NCBI GenBank assembly: GCA_024509875.1 | Contig: JAMPIV010013744.1 | Location: 149,694 to 213,693, forward strand | From: Oreohelix idahoensis | Taxonomy: Eukaryota > Mollusca > Gastropoda > Stylommatophora > Oreohelicidae | Reading direction: 5' to 3' | Length of the DNA stretch: 64,000 nucleotides | In this document: in pieces, positions 49,365 through 60,999 of the stretch | How positions within the stretch are numbered: position 1 is the first letter of the stretch | Layout of the letters: each line of letters starts with the position of its first letter | The notes under the pieces: generated by a model | Database searches by the model: none | What the model was told of the DNA's origin: nothing | Seen by the model: the letters and a program-made list of their open reading frames with translations, nothing else | Made by a program: the position numbers and the translations under genes

Positions 49365-49741
49365 TTAACTTTCCTGACATGTTGTAGTAGCTGACCTCCC
49401 CCGGTTATTAAAACATCTTAACATTAAAGACTCTATGCTTATGCCAAGAACAGTTTTGGTCCACTGTTAAACAATTTACACTTTCCAAAATTGTCGTTTT
49501 GTTGTTGTTTTTAAAAGGTGATGGGTGGAGAGCGGGCACTTAACAGCTAACCATTATTGCCTCTTCTCGTTCCATCTTGGTCTACCCTGTTAAACCTGAA
49601 AATTGGTTATAATTGGGGTATTTAGTGTCATTTTATTTACTAATTTTGTATTAAATTTAAATAACTATTGTCTTTTGCAGATGCTGGTTTCAATTTATAT
49701 TAGTATTTGTCATTTTATTTTCAGTTTTGTATTGTATATAG
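49365..49741. other. Spacer between element D and solo LTR
   Basis: Nothing coding. ATAACTATTGTCTTTTGCA occurs at about 49661-49680 and again from 51547, so the target region itself contains a short repeat. Confidence 0.5.
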
Positions 49742-49746
49742 ATAAC

Positions 49747-51546
49747 TGTTGCGTGTGAAATTCTCGCAACATCGTTTTATGTACAATATATATTTTGTAA
49801 TGAAAGGGAAATAATCATGTGGAATTTATAGTCACTTTTCATGGTAAGCAGTTGTCTTCTCGCGTTGGTGTCGATGGTTGGTCTCTGCTAATTTATTCTG
49901 TCAGGAATGTGAAGTCTTCTTATGGATATTTCGTTTATTCGAGATGATACCTCTAGTGTATTTCCACACGCCGGGAGGCGTATTATTTCTGTGGTTATTT
50001 CCTGAAGGCAAGGTAAATTACATTTACATTAACTTTATCGATATCTGTTCGTGAGTGACATTTGATTCGTAGCCTGCCTTTGAAAGTCTTCATCACGAGA
50101 TGTTTTCTCAGCTCACATATTGCTACATTGTACCGCATCGGGTTGATGCATGTCCCAAGGACTATTACTTGCTACTTCGCTACATGAACTAGGTTTGAAA
50201 CCTTTTGTTATTGTGACAGCCCGTGATTCTTTGTATTATGAAGACTGTTATGTGACAATGTCTGTCCAGGTTCGCTTACCTCTGTGGTTAGCATTGACTT
50301 GCTGTTTAACCACAACAGTCACACACACACACACACAGCACGTGATGTGATAACGCAATGGTAATGTGAATACTGTTTATTTTACATATGAGAAGATCAT
50401 TGTTGTCTGCTCTGACCTCCACATTTGGTCCAGCATAGACTATACAATGTAAGTTCTTTCTTTCCTTACTCTCTCTCGCTCAGTATCGAATGTACACCTT
50501 CTGACTTTATAACCATCAGTGATCATGCAGGTGTTCTAGTTCTGTTCTTTCTTCCTTATAGTTTCTTATGTCTATTGTTATCTATCATCTCAGTGTTCAG
50601 GTTATCTATTGGTAGACCGGGCCTCTCCGGGGATGTTGTTTTCCCTTTTATCACTGAGGAACATGACTACTGTCTATATGAAATAAAGTTCACTCTACGT
50701 ACCTTTTCCTATCTGAATAATATCTAACTCACACCGTTTCTCCTTCTAGACAAGAATTCTCACTGTTCAATAATTCGGGTTAATCATTACCCAAAACTAC
50801 CTCTTGTCCGTGAAATATTCATCCTATAAACTACTTGAATACTGCCATTATCATGGCTGCCCGCGTATATGCGGCTTCCCTCTCCGACTCACGGTTCTGG
50901 ACTGCCCTGAGAAAAGCGTGATTTCCCAAATCACCGTTCACCTCTCCCATGCGCAACCCTGTTCGCGCATCCCCCCTTTATACTCTATCTGAACCGTCCC
51001 ACCTCTAAATCTCCCTATTCATTCCCTTTGATTGTAAATCGTTCCCTCGCTGCCACATTATCTAGAGGATTTTTTGAGGACATTATTTATACTTCAGAAG
51101 ACGTGTCTGTCTTGCTGAAGTCAGATTAAGGAGAGTGAACTGATCTCATACATCTGGTTATCTCCTGGCTAAGATAGAAAGGGATGGAGAATTTTCCCGA
51201 CTACATTACAGCCTTATAATGTATTGACATGCCTGTGAATCATCTTTACTATGATGCTGTCTACCATCCGTTGCTGTTATGACTATGTTGCTGTGATAAT
51301 GACTGTCTGATGTACCTACATATTCGCGTATACATTTTGTCACTGTGGCGTCCACAATAAATGATACAGAAAAACGTCACTAGCTGTTACAAGCATCATT
51401 GACTTTATACGTCGTGAGTTAACTGACGTCCTTGTGTGGATTGCCCTGTTTTGCATGATCATTGTTTGACTGTACATCATCTACACACTACACAAAACCA
51501 GACTGCGGGTACCATCCATCATCATATGGTATAATACCACGCGTCA
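49747..51546 (+). mobile_element. Solo LTR of element A family, with nested insert
   Basis: It starts TGTTGCGTGTGAAATTCT and ends ACCACGCGTCA, flanked by ATAAC (49742-49746 and 51547-51551). It matches the element A LTR across its length with clear divergence. A break at 50212-51057 holds another element. It formed by LTR-LTR recombination after insertion, which is the usual origin of solo LTRs. Confidence 0.9.
50212..51057 (+). mobile_element. Nested 846-bp solo LTR of an unknown family
   Basis: It runs from TGTGACAGCCCG to CGCTGCCACA, with imperfect inverted ends, and is flanked by TTAT on each side (50208-50211 and 51058-51061). The flanking sequence rejoins the element A LTR. A TGAAATAAAG near 50680 fits an LTR poly(A) region. 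No coding sequence is present. Confidence 0.75.
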
Positions 51547-51795
51547 ATAACTATTGTCTTTTGCACTTGGTTTTAACTTGTATTAGTATTTGTTCTTTTT
51601 GAGTTGGTGTTTTGTTTTATACCTCGTTGTCTTTCCTTGTCCTATGAGTAGTTAGTAAGTTTGCAAATTTTTCTGTTTTTGTTTTTTTTTTATTAATGAT
51701 TTGTTAGTTTTTGTTGCTTAATTTCTATTTGGTTGAATGTCTTTTCTGAAGTATTATTTTTGTTATTATTACCAATATTGTCACTGTTATTAACC

Positions 51796-52203
51796 TTACA
51801 TATTTTCCTTTGTTTTATGTATATATCGTTTAAGTATTGTTTGGGCTTCTCCTGGGGCATCTATACTTAAAACCGTATCACCTGTCATGTCTATATTGTG
51901 ATTTCTAAAGTATGTTTTTAATTCTAGCCTCTGTTGATCGTATTTTCTACAGTGGATCGGGTAGTGGTCTATGTCATTTTCTTCCTGACATTCTTGGCAG
52001 TGTGGTTCCTCTATCATAAAGTATGCTGCACCGAGACGGAGACGCCACAGCTTTTTTTTCGAGGGTACCTTTAGTTCTTCTCTGACCTGGCACGTCCTTG
52101 TTGGTTCTTTCAGCAGTTTGAAAGCGTTTCTGCCTTTTCTACTGTTCTTCCATGTTGTCTTCTGTGATACTGTACTGTAATTTATTTTTTCAAAAGGCCC
52201 CAT
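51796..52203 (-). pseudogene. LINE ORF2 C-terminal zinc-binding fragment
   Basis: The 135-residue frame contains LRLGAAYFMIEEPHCQECQ and then HYPIHCRKYDQQR. This cysteine/histidine pattern is like the C-terminal region downstream of RT and RNase H in I- or Jockey-like LINEs. The RT itself is absent. The first ~40 residues are not recognisable. Alternative: a small unknown gene, less likely. Confidence 0.6.
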
Positions 52204-54147
52204 GTCTCTTCTCCTTGCATTATTTACCCTATTTCTAGGAGGGATTACATGTAATCATGTTTCTTCTCTATGAATAGTAGTGGAGTTTAGTCTTGTTTTG
52301 TAGGGAATTGATTGCAGTTTTTTTTTAATAGGGGTCATCCCTATTTTCTTCTCTTTAATGCGATTGCGTGCTAATTAGACGTATTTTCGGGATTTAAATA
52401 ATTGCGGTCATTTTTGTTTTATTAAGCAGTAGAGAGCTGAGCATTATTTCCCGACGGTTAGGAGATCATTCGGTACTCCAGTACATTCTTTGTTTAAATG
52501 GGGGATGGGGTTAGTGACCTTTACCCATGCACGTTATACGTGCAAGCAGTTTAATTTGAATCAGAGTTGTTTACTCATTTTGATTGGCCGAGGTCAAACT
52601 GTATTGACATGCAGCGCGATCATTGGGCTTAGAAAAAGGCACGCAATGACGTCAGCTAGGTCAGCGTGGGGGTTTTTGATTATATATACTCACGTAGATT
52701 CATAGCCAGTTCTCTCTGATGAAATATTGGCAGCCTTGTAACCATTGTCAATTTTCGATTGCTCTTAACGTGGGAAATTCGAATTGGGTAAGCCATAAGT
52801 TATTAGCGTGGTACTTTTATTTGATTTTAAGAGTCCTAGCCCGATTAAGTAAATTTTAAAGTAGGGCCATCTAATTATGTGTATTGAAGAGGTCCAATTA
52901 AGTATCTAGGAGGGGTTAAGAGTTGAGATATTTAGGGCGTGCTTTGTATTAATTCAAAGAAGGTCTGTGGAGAAACCCGCATCTTTGATTTATGTTAATT
53001 TACAGAATATTCGGGAGCGCGTGTATTGTATTTCACTGTGAGTTTAATTCTGATAAGTTACATATGTATTTATGTGAGTGAAGTAACTTTGTGAGAATGC
53101 GAGAGCACGTGTATGTAACTATGGGGTTTTAATTGATAACCTGGTTTTGCGTATAACTTTTGGCAGTATGCATATGCTAGCGTAAAATGGTATACGTTAT
53201 TTATTGTGCATTGTTGTACTGGGTAATCAGAAGACGAGAGACGAAATTTTATTTCTGATAAAGGAATAATTGTTTATTACATTTTGAGATGTGATTAATT
53301 TTACGGAAGGGGAATTTAATGATTCCTAGAGAGGTCTAATTTTATTTTGGTGTTGGTCATTGATCAGAGTAGTAGTAGTAGCCCAAAGTATTTTTGGACA
53401 GGTAGGTCCACAGTGAAAAATTGTTGTGACTCATGGCTATTCATGCAGAACCATAGGATTTAAGTCAGCCGGTCTGCGAGTTGATTACCAGACCGAGGGT
53501 ATTACCTGGGTGATGTTTACTTTGGAATCGAGTAGAGAAAAGAGAAGGGAGTTGTGTGGGGGAGCTGAATATTTGGGGCATAAATATTATGTAGTAGCTG
53601 GAGCGGGAATAGACAGGGGTGTTAGGAAGTAAGGGAGATAGATGTTAAAGACGTGTTAAGTTGATGTGTGGTATAAATGTTGTATTATTTGTCCCACAGC
53701 AAAACGGTTTCACGGCACGCAAGTACGGGTGCCATTTTGACCTTGCAGCTTGCCAAGAAAGATCGTTCTTCTCAGGAGTAGAAGAGACGAGGCAACGCCA
53801 GAGGCGAAAGAGAACTGGTGACGCGGTAGTACCGGCGCCAAGCCAGTGGGCATCAGAAGTAACGAAACAGTTCTTTTTGCAGTGAAGTCTCCATGCTTCA
53901 GCGGGAACATGTTCATCGTTTAAATCACGAGCTCTAAGCTCGAAATATCAACTCCAAAGGAGGCACAACGCCTGGAGGTTGGGTTCGTGTAAATTCGGCC
54001 ATAATAAAGCCGACGGCCTTAAACCCAGAGAGGGGTAACCGGGAAGTTAATCCAGATTTGTCAGTAGTGAAACAGCTACATTTTCAAGTCCAGTATCCAG
54101 TCTCTAAACCCTAGTCGGCAGCTACACTAATTGTGGAGGGAAACAGG
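52204..54147. other. Unannotated DNA, possibly LTR-derived
   Basis: No protein family was recognised. TTATATATACTCACG near 52680, followed by CAGTTCTCTCTG, is promoter-like, and CATAATAAAGCCG near 54000 is poly(A)-like. I cannot find paired termini. Frames at 53426-53632 and 53661-53885 show no known motif. Confidence 0.4.
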
Positions 54148-55662
54148 TGTCGCAAAATCTGCGAGAATAATCGCTCATTTCAGTAAGATTTTAGTCATTA
54201 AATGATAATAAATAACCTAGCCCGCATGTGTCTGACGGTTGGCATCTTCGACGCCAGCAACACTGCCTTTTGTGCAGTGCTAAGCCTATAGAACGATCAC
54301 ACGGTAAAAATCTAACACGCGTTTTAGTTTCGGTTTCGAAAACGTACTACAAATATTTAACATTTTGCCAGCTCTGCTGCAGCCTAGCCTTAAAATTAAC
54401 GATTTTGCGGAAGTGTGCCGCAAAATAACTATCTGAATTAACGTAATATTTTGACTTTAACGCTGGTAATAAGTAGTAATCCTTACATTATTTGGTACTG
54501 TTACACGAGACAATACAAATTATTAACGCGGCATTGAGGTACATTCAAATTCGCTTGGGTAAACAGAGTATAGGGGGAAAGGGGAGAGGTAGGAAAAATG
54601 TAATCCAAAACGAAACATCTTTTTGTATTGGTATAACTAAAGCAGGCTGGCCAATCGACTACCAGACGCAGAGTATGTTTGGAATTAATTTTGTTTTTAA
54701 AAAACTACATTTGAAATTCTGGTAGTCGCAAGCTTTCGATTGGCCAGTGCTACTAAATATTAGCAAAAAGCTTTCACTATTCATTGCCAGTTGAACAAAT
54801 CTTTTCATTCAAATACGCTGAGAACAGCTGTGTTAAATTTAAACTTAAATATAGAGAAATATTCACAGTCTGGGCAGTGCAGAGGAAACTGAGGCCACTT
54901 CTTTGAGTGAGAATAACGCCAAGAAGTCTCCGACAATTCATTTATGCTGTCAAAAGATAACAGTAGGAGCTTGGGCGTGTGGTGAAATCGAGATTTTCTG
55001 CAACTACATACTATACTAACATTCAACAAGGAATCCCAGGTGATGTGTAAAGCATCTGGGTATATCTGACACTTTCGTGTAATAAACATTAGTATTTCAA
55101 ATCATACTCAGGAAGTTTATGGGGTATGATGACATTACAGCCCCTCATACACAGTGACTCTCCCTCTTAGATGAATAAAGTGTAAGCTGTGAACATTCAA
55201 ATAGGAAAGACATATATGAACTTTAGAGTTATTGGACACATTGTCCACACATAATTTTAGTTGATCTTTTCTGTAAACTATCTTTCATTTTGAAAGACCT
55301 GTCCAAAAGATATGACCGGACAGGCAAAAATAAATTGTACAGAAAAAAGATTCATTTTTAAAGAAAAACTAAACCACTGATTTTATTCACTTCCTCATAG
55401 AAAATTAAAGTGTTTTTGTTGTGTACCATCATTTCATTTCTCCCCTAGACACTAGGTACACCATACACCAGACACTAGAGCCAAAATAGTGACCGTGTGA
55501 GATCTAGGGAGGTAGCGTTAGGTTCCCTGCACATAATTCATCATCATCATTTATAGAGTCAGGGGCCTACATGTGCTTGACCTCACACGGTTAATACAGA
55601 CACTGATATCATTCTTTTAGGATACCATCATAACCTCCCCAGCAAAATCAAACTTTGCTACA
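54148..55662 (+). repeat. Element E 5' LTR, lacking a ~458-bp promoter segment
   Basis: It starts TGTCGCAAAATCTGCGAG and ends TTTGCTACA, with an imperfect inverted pair at the ends. Compared with the 3' LTR it lacks 60374-60831; the break is at about 54528. GATGAATAAAGTG near 55170 is a likely poly(A) signal. Confidence 0.9.
54647..54747 (+). repeat. Long imperfect palindrome in element E LTR
   Basis: The left arm CTGGCCAATCGACTACCAG (54647-54665) matches the complement of the right arm (54719-54747), except that the right arm carries ten extra bases in the middle. The 3' LTR has the same structure from 63857. Confidence 0.85.
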
Positions 55663-55667
55663 TAAAT

Positions 55668-55685
55668 TAGGGGCTCGTCCGGGAT
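55668..55685 (+). promoter_or_regulatory. Element E primer-binding site for tRNA-Pro
   Basis: TAGGGGCTCGTCCGGGAT matches, at 17 of 18 positions, the proline-tRNA primer site known from murine leukaemia viruses. It lies five bases after the LTR end. Confidence 0.8.
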
Positions 55686-55877
55686 TTTGAATTTCTCCTA
55701 GTACTACATACATTGGGGTCTGGGTCTTAGCATAAACAACATTCTAGTGTCCCAGGGAATCCCCATAAATATTATTGCCCAAGATTTGGGAAGTCAAGAA
55801 AGTGTCGGAACCCAGATTTAATTAAATAAATTTATATTTATTTAGACATTTAGTTAGAACATTTTGTATTTATCAGG

Positions 55878-57130
55878 ATGGCAGATCTGGCCAAGTTTCG
55901 CTCTGCGGCTGTGCAGACTGCCAGGGAAATGAATATGGAGGGACAAATCTTGATTGACTATGTCACCTCAGAATGTGATAAATTTATTGCTAGGGAAGAA
56001 CATAGGTTAGCTGAAGAGAGGAGAATACAGGTAGAAGAGGTTAGGGAGATTAAAAGGTTACAGATTGAGGCTGAGAAGGAGGCTAAGGCCTTAGATGCTG
56101 ATAGAGAGGCTGAGATAAAGAGGCTCCAATTTGAGGAGAGAAAATTTGAGGCAGAAAGAGAAGAAAAACGGCTGCAAAGGGAGGCAGAAGAAAAACGACA
56201 GCAAAGGGAGGCAGAAGAAAAACGACGGCAAAGGGAGGCAGAAGAAAAAAGATTGACTGCCGAGAGGGAAGCAGAAGATAAAAGACTACAGAGGGAACAT
56301 GAGCTGTGACTAAGGGAGTTAGAGTTGCAAGGCCTTGCTCCGGACAATGGTCACAGTCCCTCTTCTTCTGATGCTACTGCTAGTCAGGGGGCCTCCAACT
56401 CAGCCATGGGGTTCCATCTAGACTATTTTGTTGAGAAAGACGATGACATAGAAGGGTATTTAAGTAGGTTTGAACTTTTAGCCACTACTTATGGGTTAGA
56501 AAGAGAAAGATGGGGGTAAAGTTGTCTCAGGGTCTTCGGGGAACAGCGTATGAAGTGTTTTCCAAAATGAACAGGGATGACCAAGACAACTATGACATGT
56601 TGAAGCAAGCTCTTCTGTTAAGATACGAAAAGAACGGAGAGTTTTATAGAAAGAAATTTAGGAATGCCAGGCTACTGTCGGGTGAGACCTATCACCAGTT
56701 CTCTGCCCGGTTAGAAACGTATATGGAGAAATGGGCTACTTTGGGGAAAACCCAAGATCTCAAAGAGATGATACTCATAGAACAGATGAGAGAGTCCATG
56801 GCTCCAGACATGAGAAAGTTTCTCATGGAACAGGGCGCGGAGAGGCTGGGTGAGATAATTAATGTCGCTGAAAGGTATCAGGGAGCCCAGGCAGAGGTAG
56901 CTGGTACCAAGAAGAAACCAGTAGATCAGTATAAGGCTCCTCAAAACTATAATAAATTTGATAACAGAAGTAAGCAGAACTTTGATAGGCCTCGAAATGA
57001 TTTTAAAAATGAAACCTCACATTTCAATGACAGAAAGAATGATGAAAGAAAACCTTTTAATAAAGGTAGATTATATTGTAACCGGTGTAGGATGGACAAC
57101 CATAACACCGAAAATTGTAATAGGAAACCT
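55878..57130 (+). pseudogene. Element E Gag, stop and frameshift
   Basis: It begins MADLAKFRSAAVQTAREM and has a coiled coil with REAEEKRQQREAEEKRR repeats. A TGA at 56307-56309 replaces the Arg codon found in B (HELRLRE). A one-base loss near 56513 adds a frameshift and a TAA. The capsid resumes at 56510 with the SCAN-related block (GEFYRKKFRNARLLSGETYH) and the CCHC knuckle CNRCRMDNHNTENC. Identity to B is very high by eye up to the knuckle. The protease is absent: the sequence passes from NRKP straight to a VMATLQVRS block that in B lies after the protease. Confidence 0.9.
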
Positions 57131-58030
57131 TTAGTAATGGCCACGCTTCAGGTCAGGTCGACTCCTAGAAAGGAGGAGGAACCACCAAAAACTATGTCTC
57201 GTAAACAGTGTAGGAAGGCACAGGCTAAAGATAGATCACTGAAGCCATGTTTTAAGAAACAACAAAAACTCCATACCCCTCCTAGAAAAGGAGAATTCTA
57301 TTTGGAGGATGGACTGCTTTACAGGGCGGATAAAGCAGGATCATACGGGTGTGCACAGTTAGTAGTGCCATCGAAATATAGGGAACGAGTTATGAGACAA
57401 ACACATGTTCTAGACGGTGGGCATCTGAGGATGGGTCGCACCTGTTCAAGGACATCTATGTCTTATTACTGGCCAGGAGTGGTGGAAGACATAAGAAAAT
57501 GTGTCGAGGCCTGCGACCAGTGCAACAAGAAAAATTCCACAGGGTGGAAAAATGCTAACAAAATGCAAGAGAAGCATTATGGCAAACCTGGGCCAGAAAA
57601 TAAAGATGGAACACCCACACGTGAGAAAATGAATCAGGACCTAGACACGCCACGGGGCAAACTTAGGCGTGGAAAGAAAAATAATTTTAATAAAGTGGAC
57701 AGAGGGGAATGGGAACCCCTTTTCACAGACAGTCTTCACTCTAATGTTTTATAATGGCCACTATGCAGCGAGTACAAAGAACTGTTATACCCCAGAATAA
57801 GCCGACGATCCCTTGGTCGGACTTATGTAAACTGGGGGAAAATAAAAGAGAGAGAAGATCTCTCACAATGAACTCAAAGTGGGGAGAAAACCCCAGGAAA
57901 AGAATCGGTAGTGGTAGATTCCTGTGTGATGACACAAGGAAGAAACGTCCGCAAAACAAAGCTTCTAATGTAAAGGACCTGACAGGTGCCCTGAATAATA
58001 TGTCAGAAAAATTAAAAGTCCTTATGTAAT
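57131..58030 (+). pseudogene. Divergent block: integrase finger plus two unknown basic frames
   Basis: The first part resembles the linker and HHCC finger of integrase (THVLDGGHLRMGR ... CVEACDQC) but is only about half identical to B, unlike its flanks. From ~57540 no integrase core follows. Instead a Lys/Arg/Asn-rich frame runs to a stop at 57754, and a second frame starts at ATG 57754, overlapping by one base (TAATG), and ends at 58029. Its 91 residues (MATMQRVQRTVIPQNK ...) have no family I recognise. At 58031 near-identity with B returns at LLRTWTDEKAEE. No D,D,E residues are present, so the block cannot act as an integrase. Confidence 0.75.
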
Positions 58031-59922
58031 TTGTTAAGGACCTGGACAGATGAGAAGGCAGAGGAGACTGTTACCTCATCATATCAATATGTGAACGAAC
58101 TGACTACTCGTTTAAAAACTAGTTGGAAACTGGCAAATGATAATTTGAGACAAGCCAGGAAAAAGCATGCTGCTTATTATAATAAGAAAGCTAAGGATAG
58201 GGAACTTGCTGTAGGGGAGAAGGTACTTCTTCTATTGCCCGGCAGCAACAATAAACTTCAGATCGGATGGCAAGGGCCATATACAGTTTTGGAAAAGGTA
58301 TCCAGAACAAATTATAAGATAGACAAAAAGGGAAAGGAGAAAGTCTATCATGTGAACCTTTTGAAGAAATATCTGGACAGGCAAATCCAGGAAGGAACAC
58401 ACCTAATGGCCTTGTCTATCGCAACCGAAATGAATAATGACCCTCTTCCCTCATTCGAATATCCAGTGAAAACCAGTGAAACGTTTGCACAGGTGAAAAT
58501 CAGTAATCATCTGACAAAAGGACATAGGGAGAAGGTTCAACAGGTCCTTGAGAAACATGCAGATGTGTTAACGGATAAACCGGGGCACACCAATTTGTTG
58601 GAATATGATATGAAACTACTAGACCCAGCACCTATCTGTATGAGGCCCTATTCTATTCCTTTCGCTAAGGAAAAAGCTTTGAAAGAGGAGATTGATTATT
58701 TGTTACAAGAAGGGATTATTTCTCACAGTGAGTCTTCTTATAGTTCCTGTGTGGTTTTGTTGCGGAAACCATCGGGAGAACATAGACTGTGCATAGATTA
58801 CAGGAAACTGAATGCTGTCACAGAAGGTCAGGTGCATCCATTACCTGATACTACTCAACTATTTGCCAGGCTGAACAAGGCAAAATATTTTTCTAAGGTG
58901 GATCTTAGCAAAGGCTATTACCAAATTCCAGTAAAGCCTGAGGTTCGACCGTATTTAGCCTTTAGCACCTCGGAAGGTCATTATGAGTTCAACATGTTAC
59001 CGTTTGGGTTGAAAAATGCCCCGAGTGCGTTTTCTAGGATGATGCGAAAATTATTGGATCCCCTGAAAAATCCATGTATTTCGAATTTTATGGATGATAT
59101 CCTCATTGCTACGGAAACCTTTGAGGAACACGTTACCTCTTTGAATATGCTGTTTGATAGACTCAGAGAGGCTAACTTAACCACTAGGCCAACAAAATGT
59201 TGTATTGGTTGTAAAGAGTTGGAATTCTTGGGACATACGGTACATCAGGGTAGCATGACCCCTGATCCCAAGAATCTGGAAAAATTGAAAAGAGCACCTA
59301 GACAACAAACAAAGAAAGATGTGCGATCTTTCGTGTCGTTGCGTGGTTTCTACCAAAAGTACATTAAACATTTTAACTCTATATGTGCTCCTCTGACGGA
59401 TTTAACTCGCAAAGGTCAACCTGATACTATAATTTGGTCAGCACAGTGTGAATTGGCTTACCAGGAGTTAAAAGAAAAACTGACAAGCAGGCCAGTGTTG
59501 CAATTGCCTGAATTGAATCAAGAATTTATCGTGAGAAGTGACGCAAGCAATGTGGGCCTGGGCGCTACATTGTTGCAAAGGTCCTCCTCACAAGATGGAG
59601 AATTGAACCCAGTCGCTTATGCAAGCCGCAAGTTGAACAAGGCGGAAAAAATTATTCAACAAGTGAAAAGGAATGTCTCGCGTTGATATGGGCTATAAAA
59701 AAATTCCAGATTTATTTATATGGCAGGACATTTGTGGTCCAAACGGATCATTCACCTCTCGTGTTCTTGTCCCAGGCCAAGCATGAAAATTCCAGATTAT
59801 TGAGATGGTCTTTATTATTGTAGCCATACTCATTTCTGATTGAATGTATTCCCGGCCCTCAGAACGTAGGTGCAGACTTTTTGAGCAGACATCCTTATGA
59901 TGAAGATCAGAAAAACGCGTAA
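58031..59922 (+). pseudogene. Element E RT-RNase H, frameshifted
   Basis: The GPY-type module (WQGPYTVLEKVSRTNY) leads into RT with CIDYRKLNAVTE, KVDLSKGYYQIPV and FMDD. RNase H starts with RSDASNVGLGATLLQ. One A too few in the run near 59646 shifts the frame and ends it at 59686. The rest of RNase H (KFQIYLYGRTFVVQTDH) is in the next frame, with a TAG at about 59821, and ends near GADFLSRHP at 59922. Similarity to B here is about as high as in Gag. Confidence 0.9.
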
Positions 59923-59992
59923 GACTTCATTGAGCTAAGTTATCTCGCAGATTATAACCTGCAAATAAATGCATGTTTTAGGATGGGAGGTG

Positions 59993-60945
59993 TGTCGCAA
60001 AATCTGCGAGAATAATCGCTCATTTCAGTAAGATTTTAGTCATTAAATGATAATAAATAACCTAGCCCGCATGTGTCTGACGGTTGGCATCTTCGACGCC
60101 AGCAACACTGCCTTTTGTGCAGTGCTAAGCCTATAGAACGATCACACGGTAAAAATCTAACACGCGTTTTAGTTTCGGTTTTGAAAACGTACTACAAATA
60201 TTTAACATTTTGCCAGCTCTGCTGCAGCCTAGCCTTAAAATTAACGATTTTGCGGAAGTGTGCCGCAAAATAACTATCTGAATTAACGTAATATTTTGAC
60301 TTTAACGCTGGTAATAAGTAGTAATCCTTACATTATTTGGTACTGTTACACGAGACAATACAAATTATTAACGTCAATTCTTAACCCGCCGCGCCAAACC
60401 CCGCTTCGCTTGACACATTCTGCCATGCATATATACACGCTGGAGTAAAGCCAGCCGAGGCAAACACGCAGACAATTTTATTTCATCCTCGCGGTAGTAT
60501 TTCTGACGTAACTAAAACAAGTTAGTTATTTGAAAAATACATGCTGGCGAGGTGAAAGAGAGAGGGGAAGATGGCCGTCTTGTGCAAAATTTTATTTGAC
60601 GATTGTCAGTGGAAAAATTGAAAATCTAAACCAATATGAAACTGACCATAAAAATTATATGGTAGTATAGCTTAGAGTTCACTGAGCAAGAATGTACTTT
60701 AAATAATATGATAGTCCCAGTATTAGCCAAGTTATTGAGAAAATACTAAATGTCTACGGACGCACGACCAGACAGACTGTTGTTCCTGCTTGTTTTTTTT
60801 TAACGTTAGGGGGACGCCCGCTTAGAGATAGCGGCATTGAGGTACATTCAAATTCGCTTGGGTAAACAGAGTATAGGGGGAAAGGGGAGCGGTAGGAAAA
60901 ATGTAATCCAAAACGAAACATCTTTTTGTATTGGTATAACTAAAG
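59993..60945 (+). repeat. Element E 3' LTR, left part
   Basis: It follows the purine tract GGATGGGAGG and starts TGTCGC. It carries 60374-60831, which is absent from the 5' LTR and includes CATATATACACGC (60428), a likely TATA region. It is interrupted by the LINE at 60946. Confidence 0.88.
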
Positions 60946-60999
60946 CCTTAGAACCATTATAACTTAGAACCATTAGCATTATTAGTCATCCAAGTAAAG

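Noticed and set aside
52490..53885. Small plus-strand genes
   Set aside because: Frames of 65-75 codons without motifs or splice evidence; chance frames are as likely.
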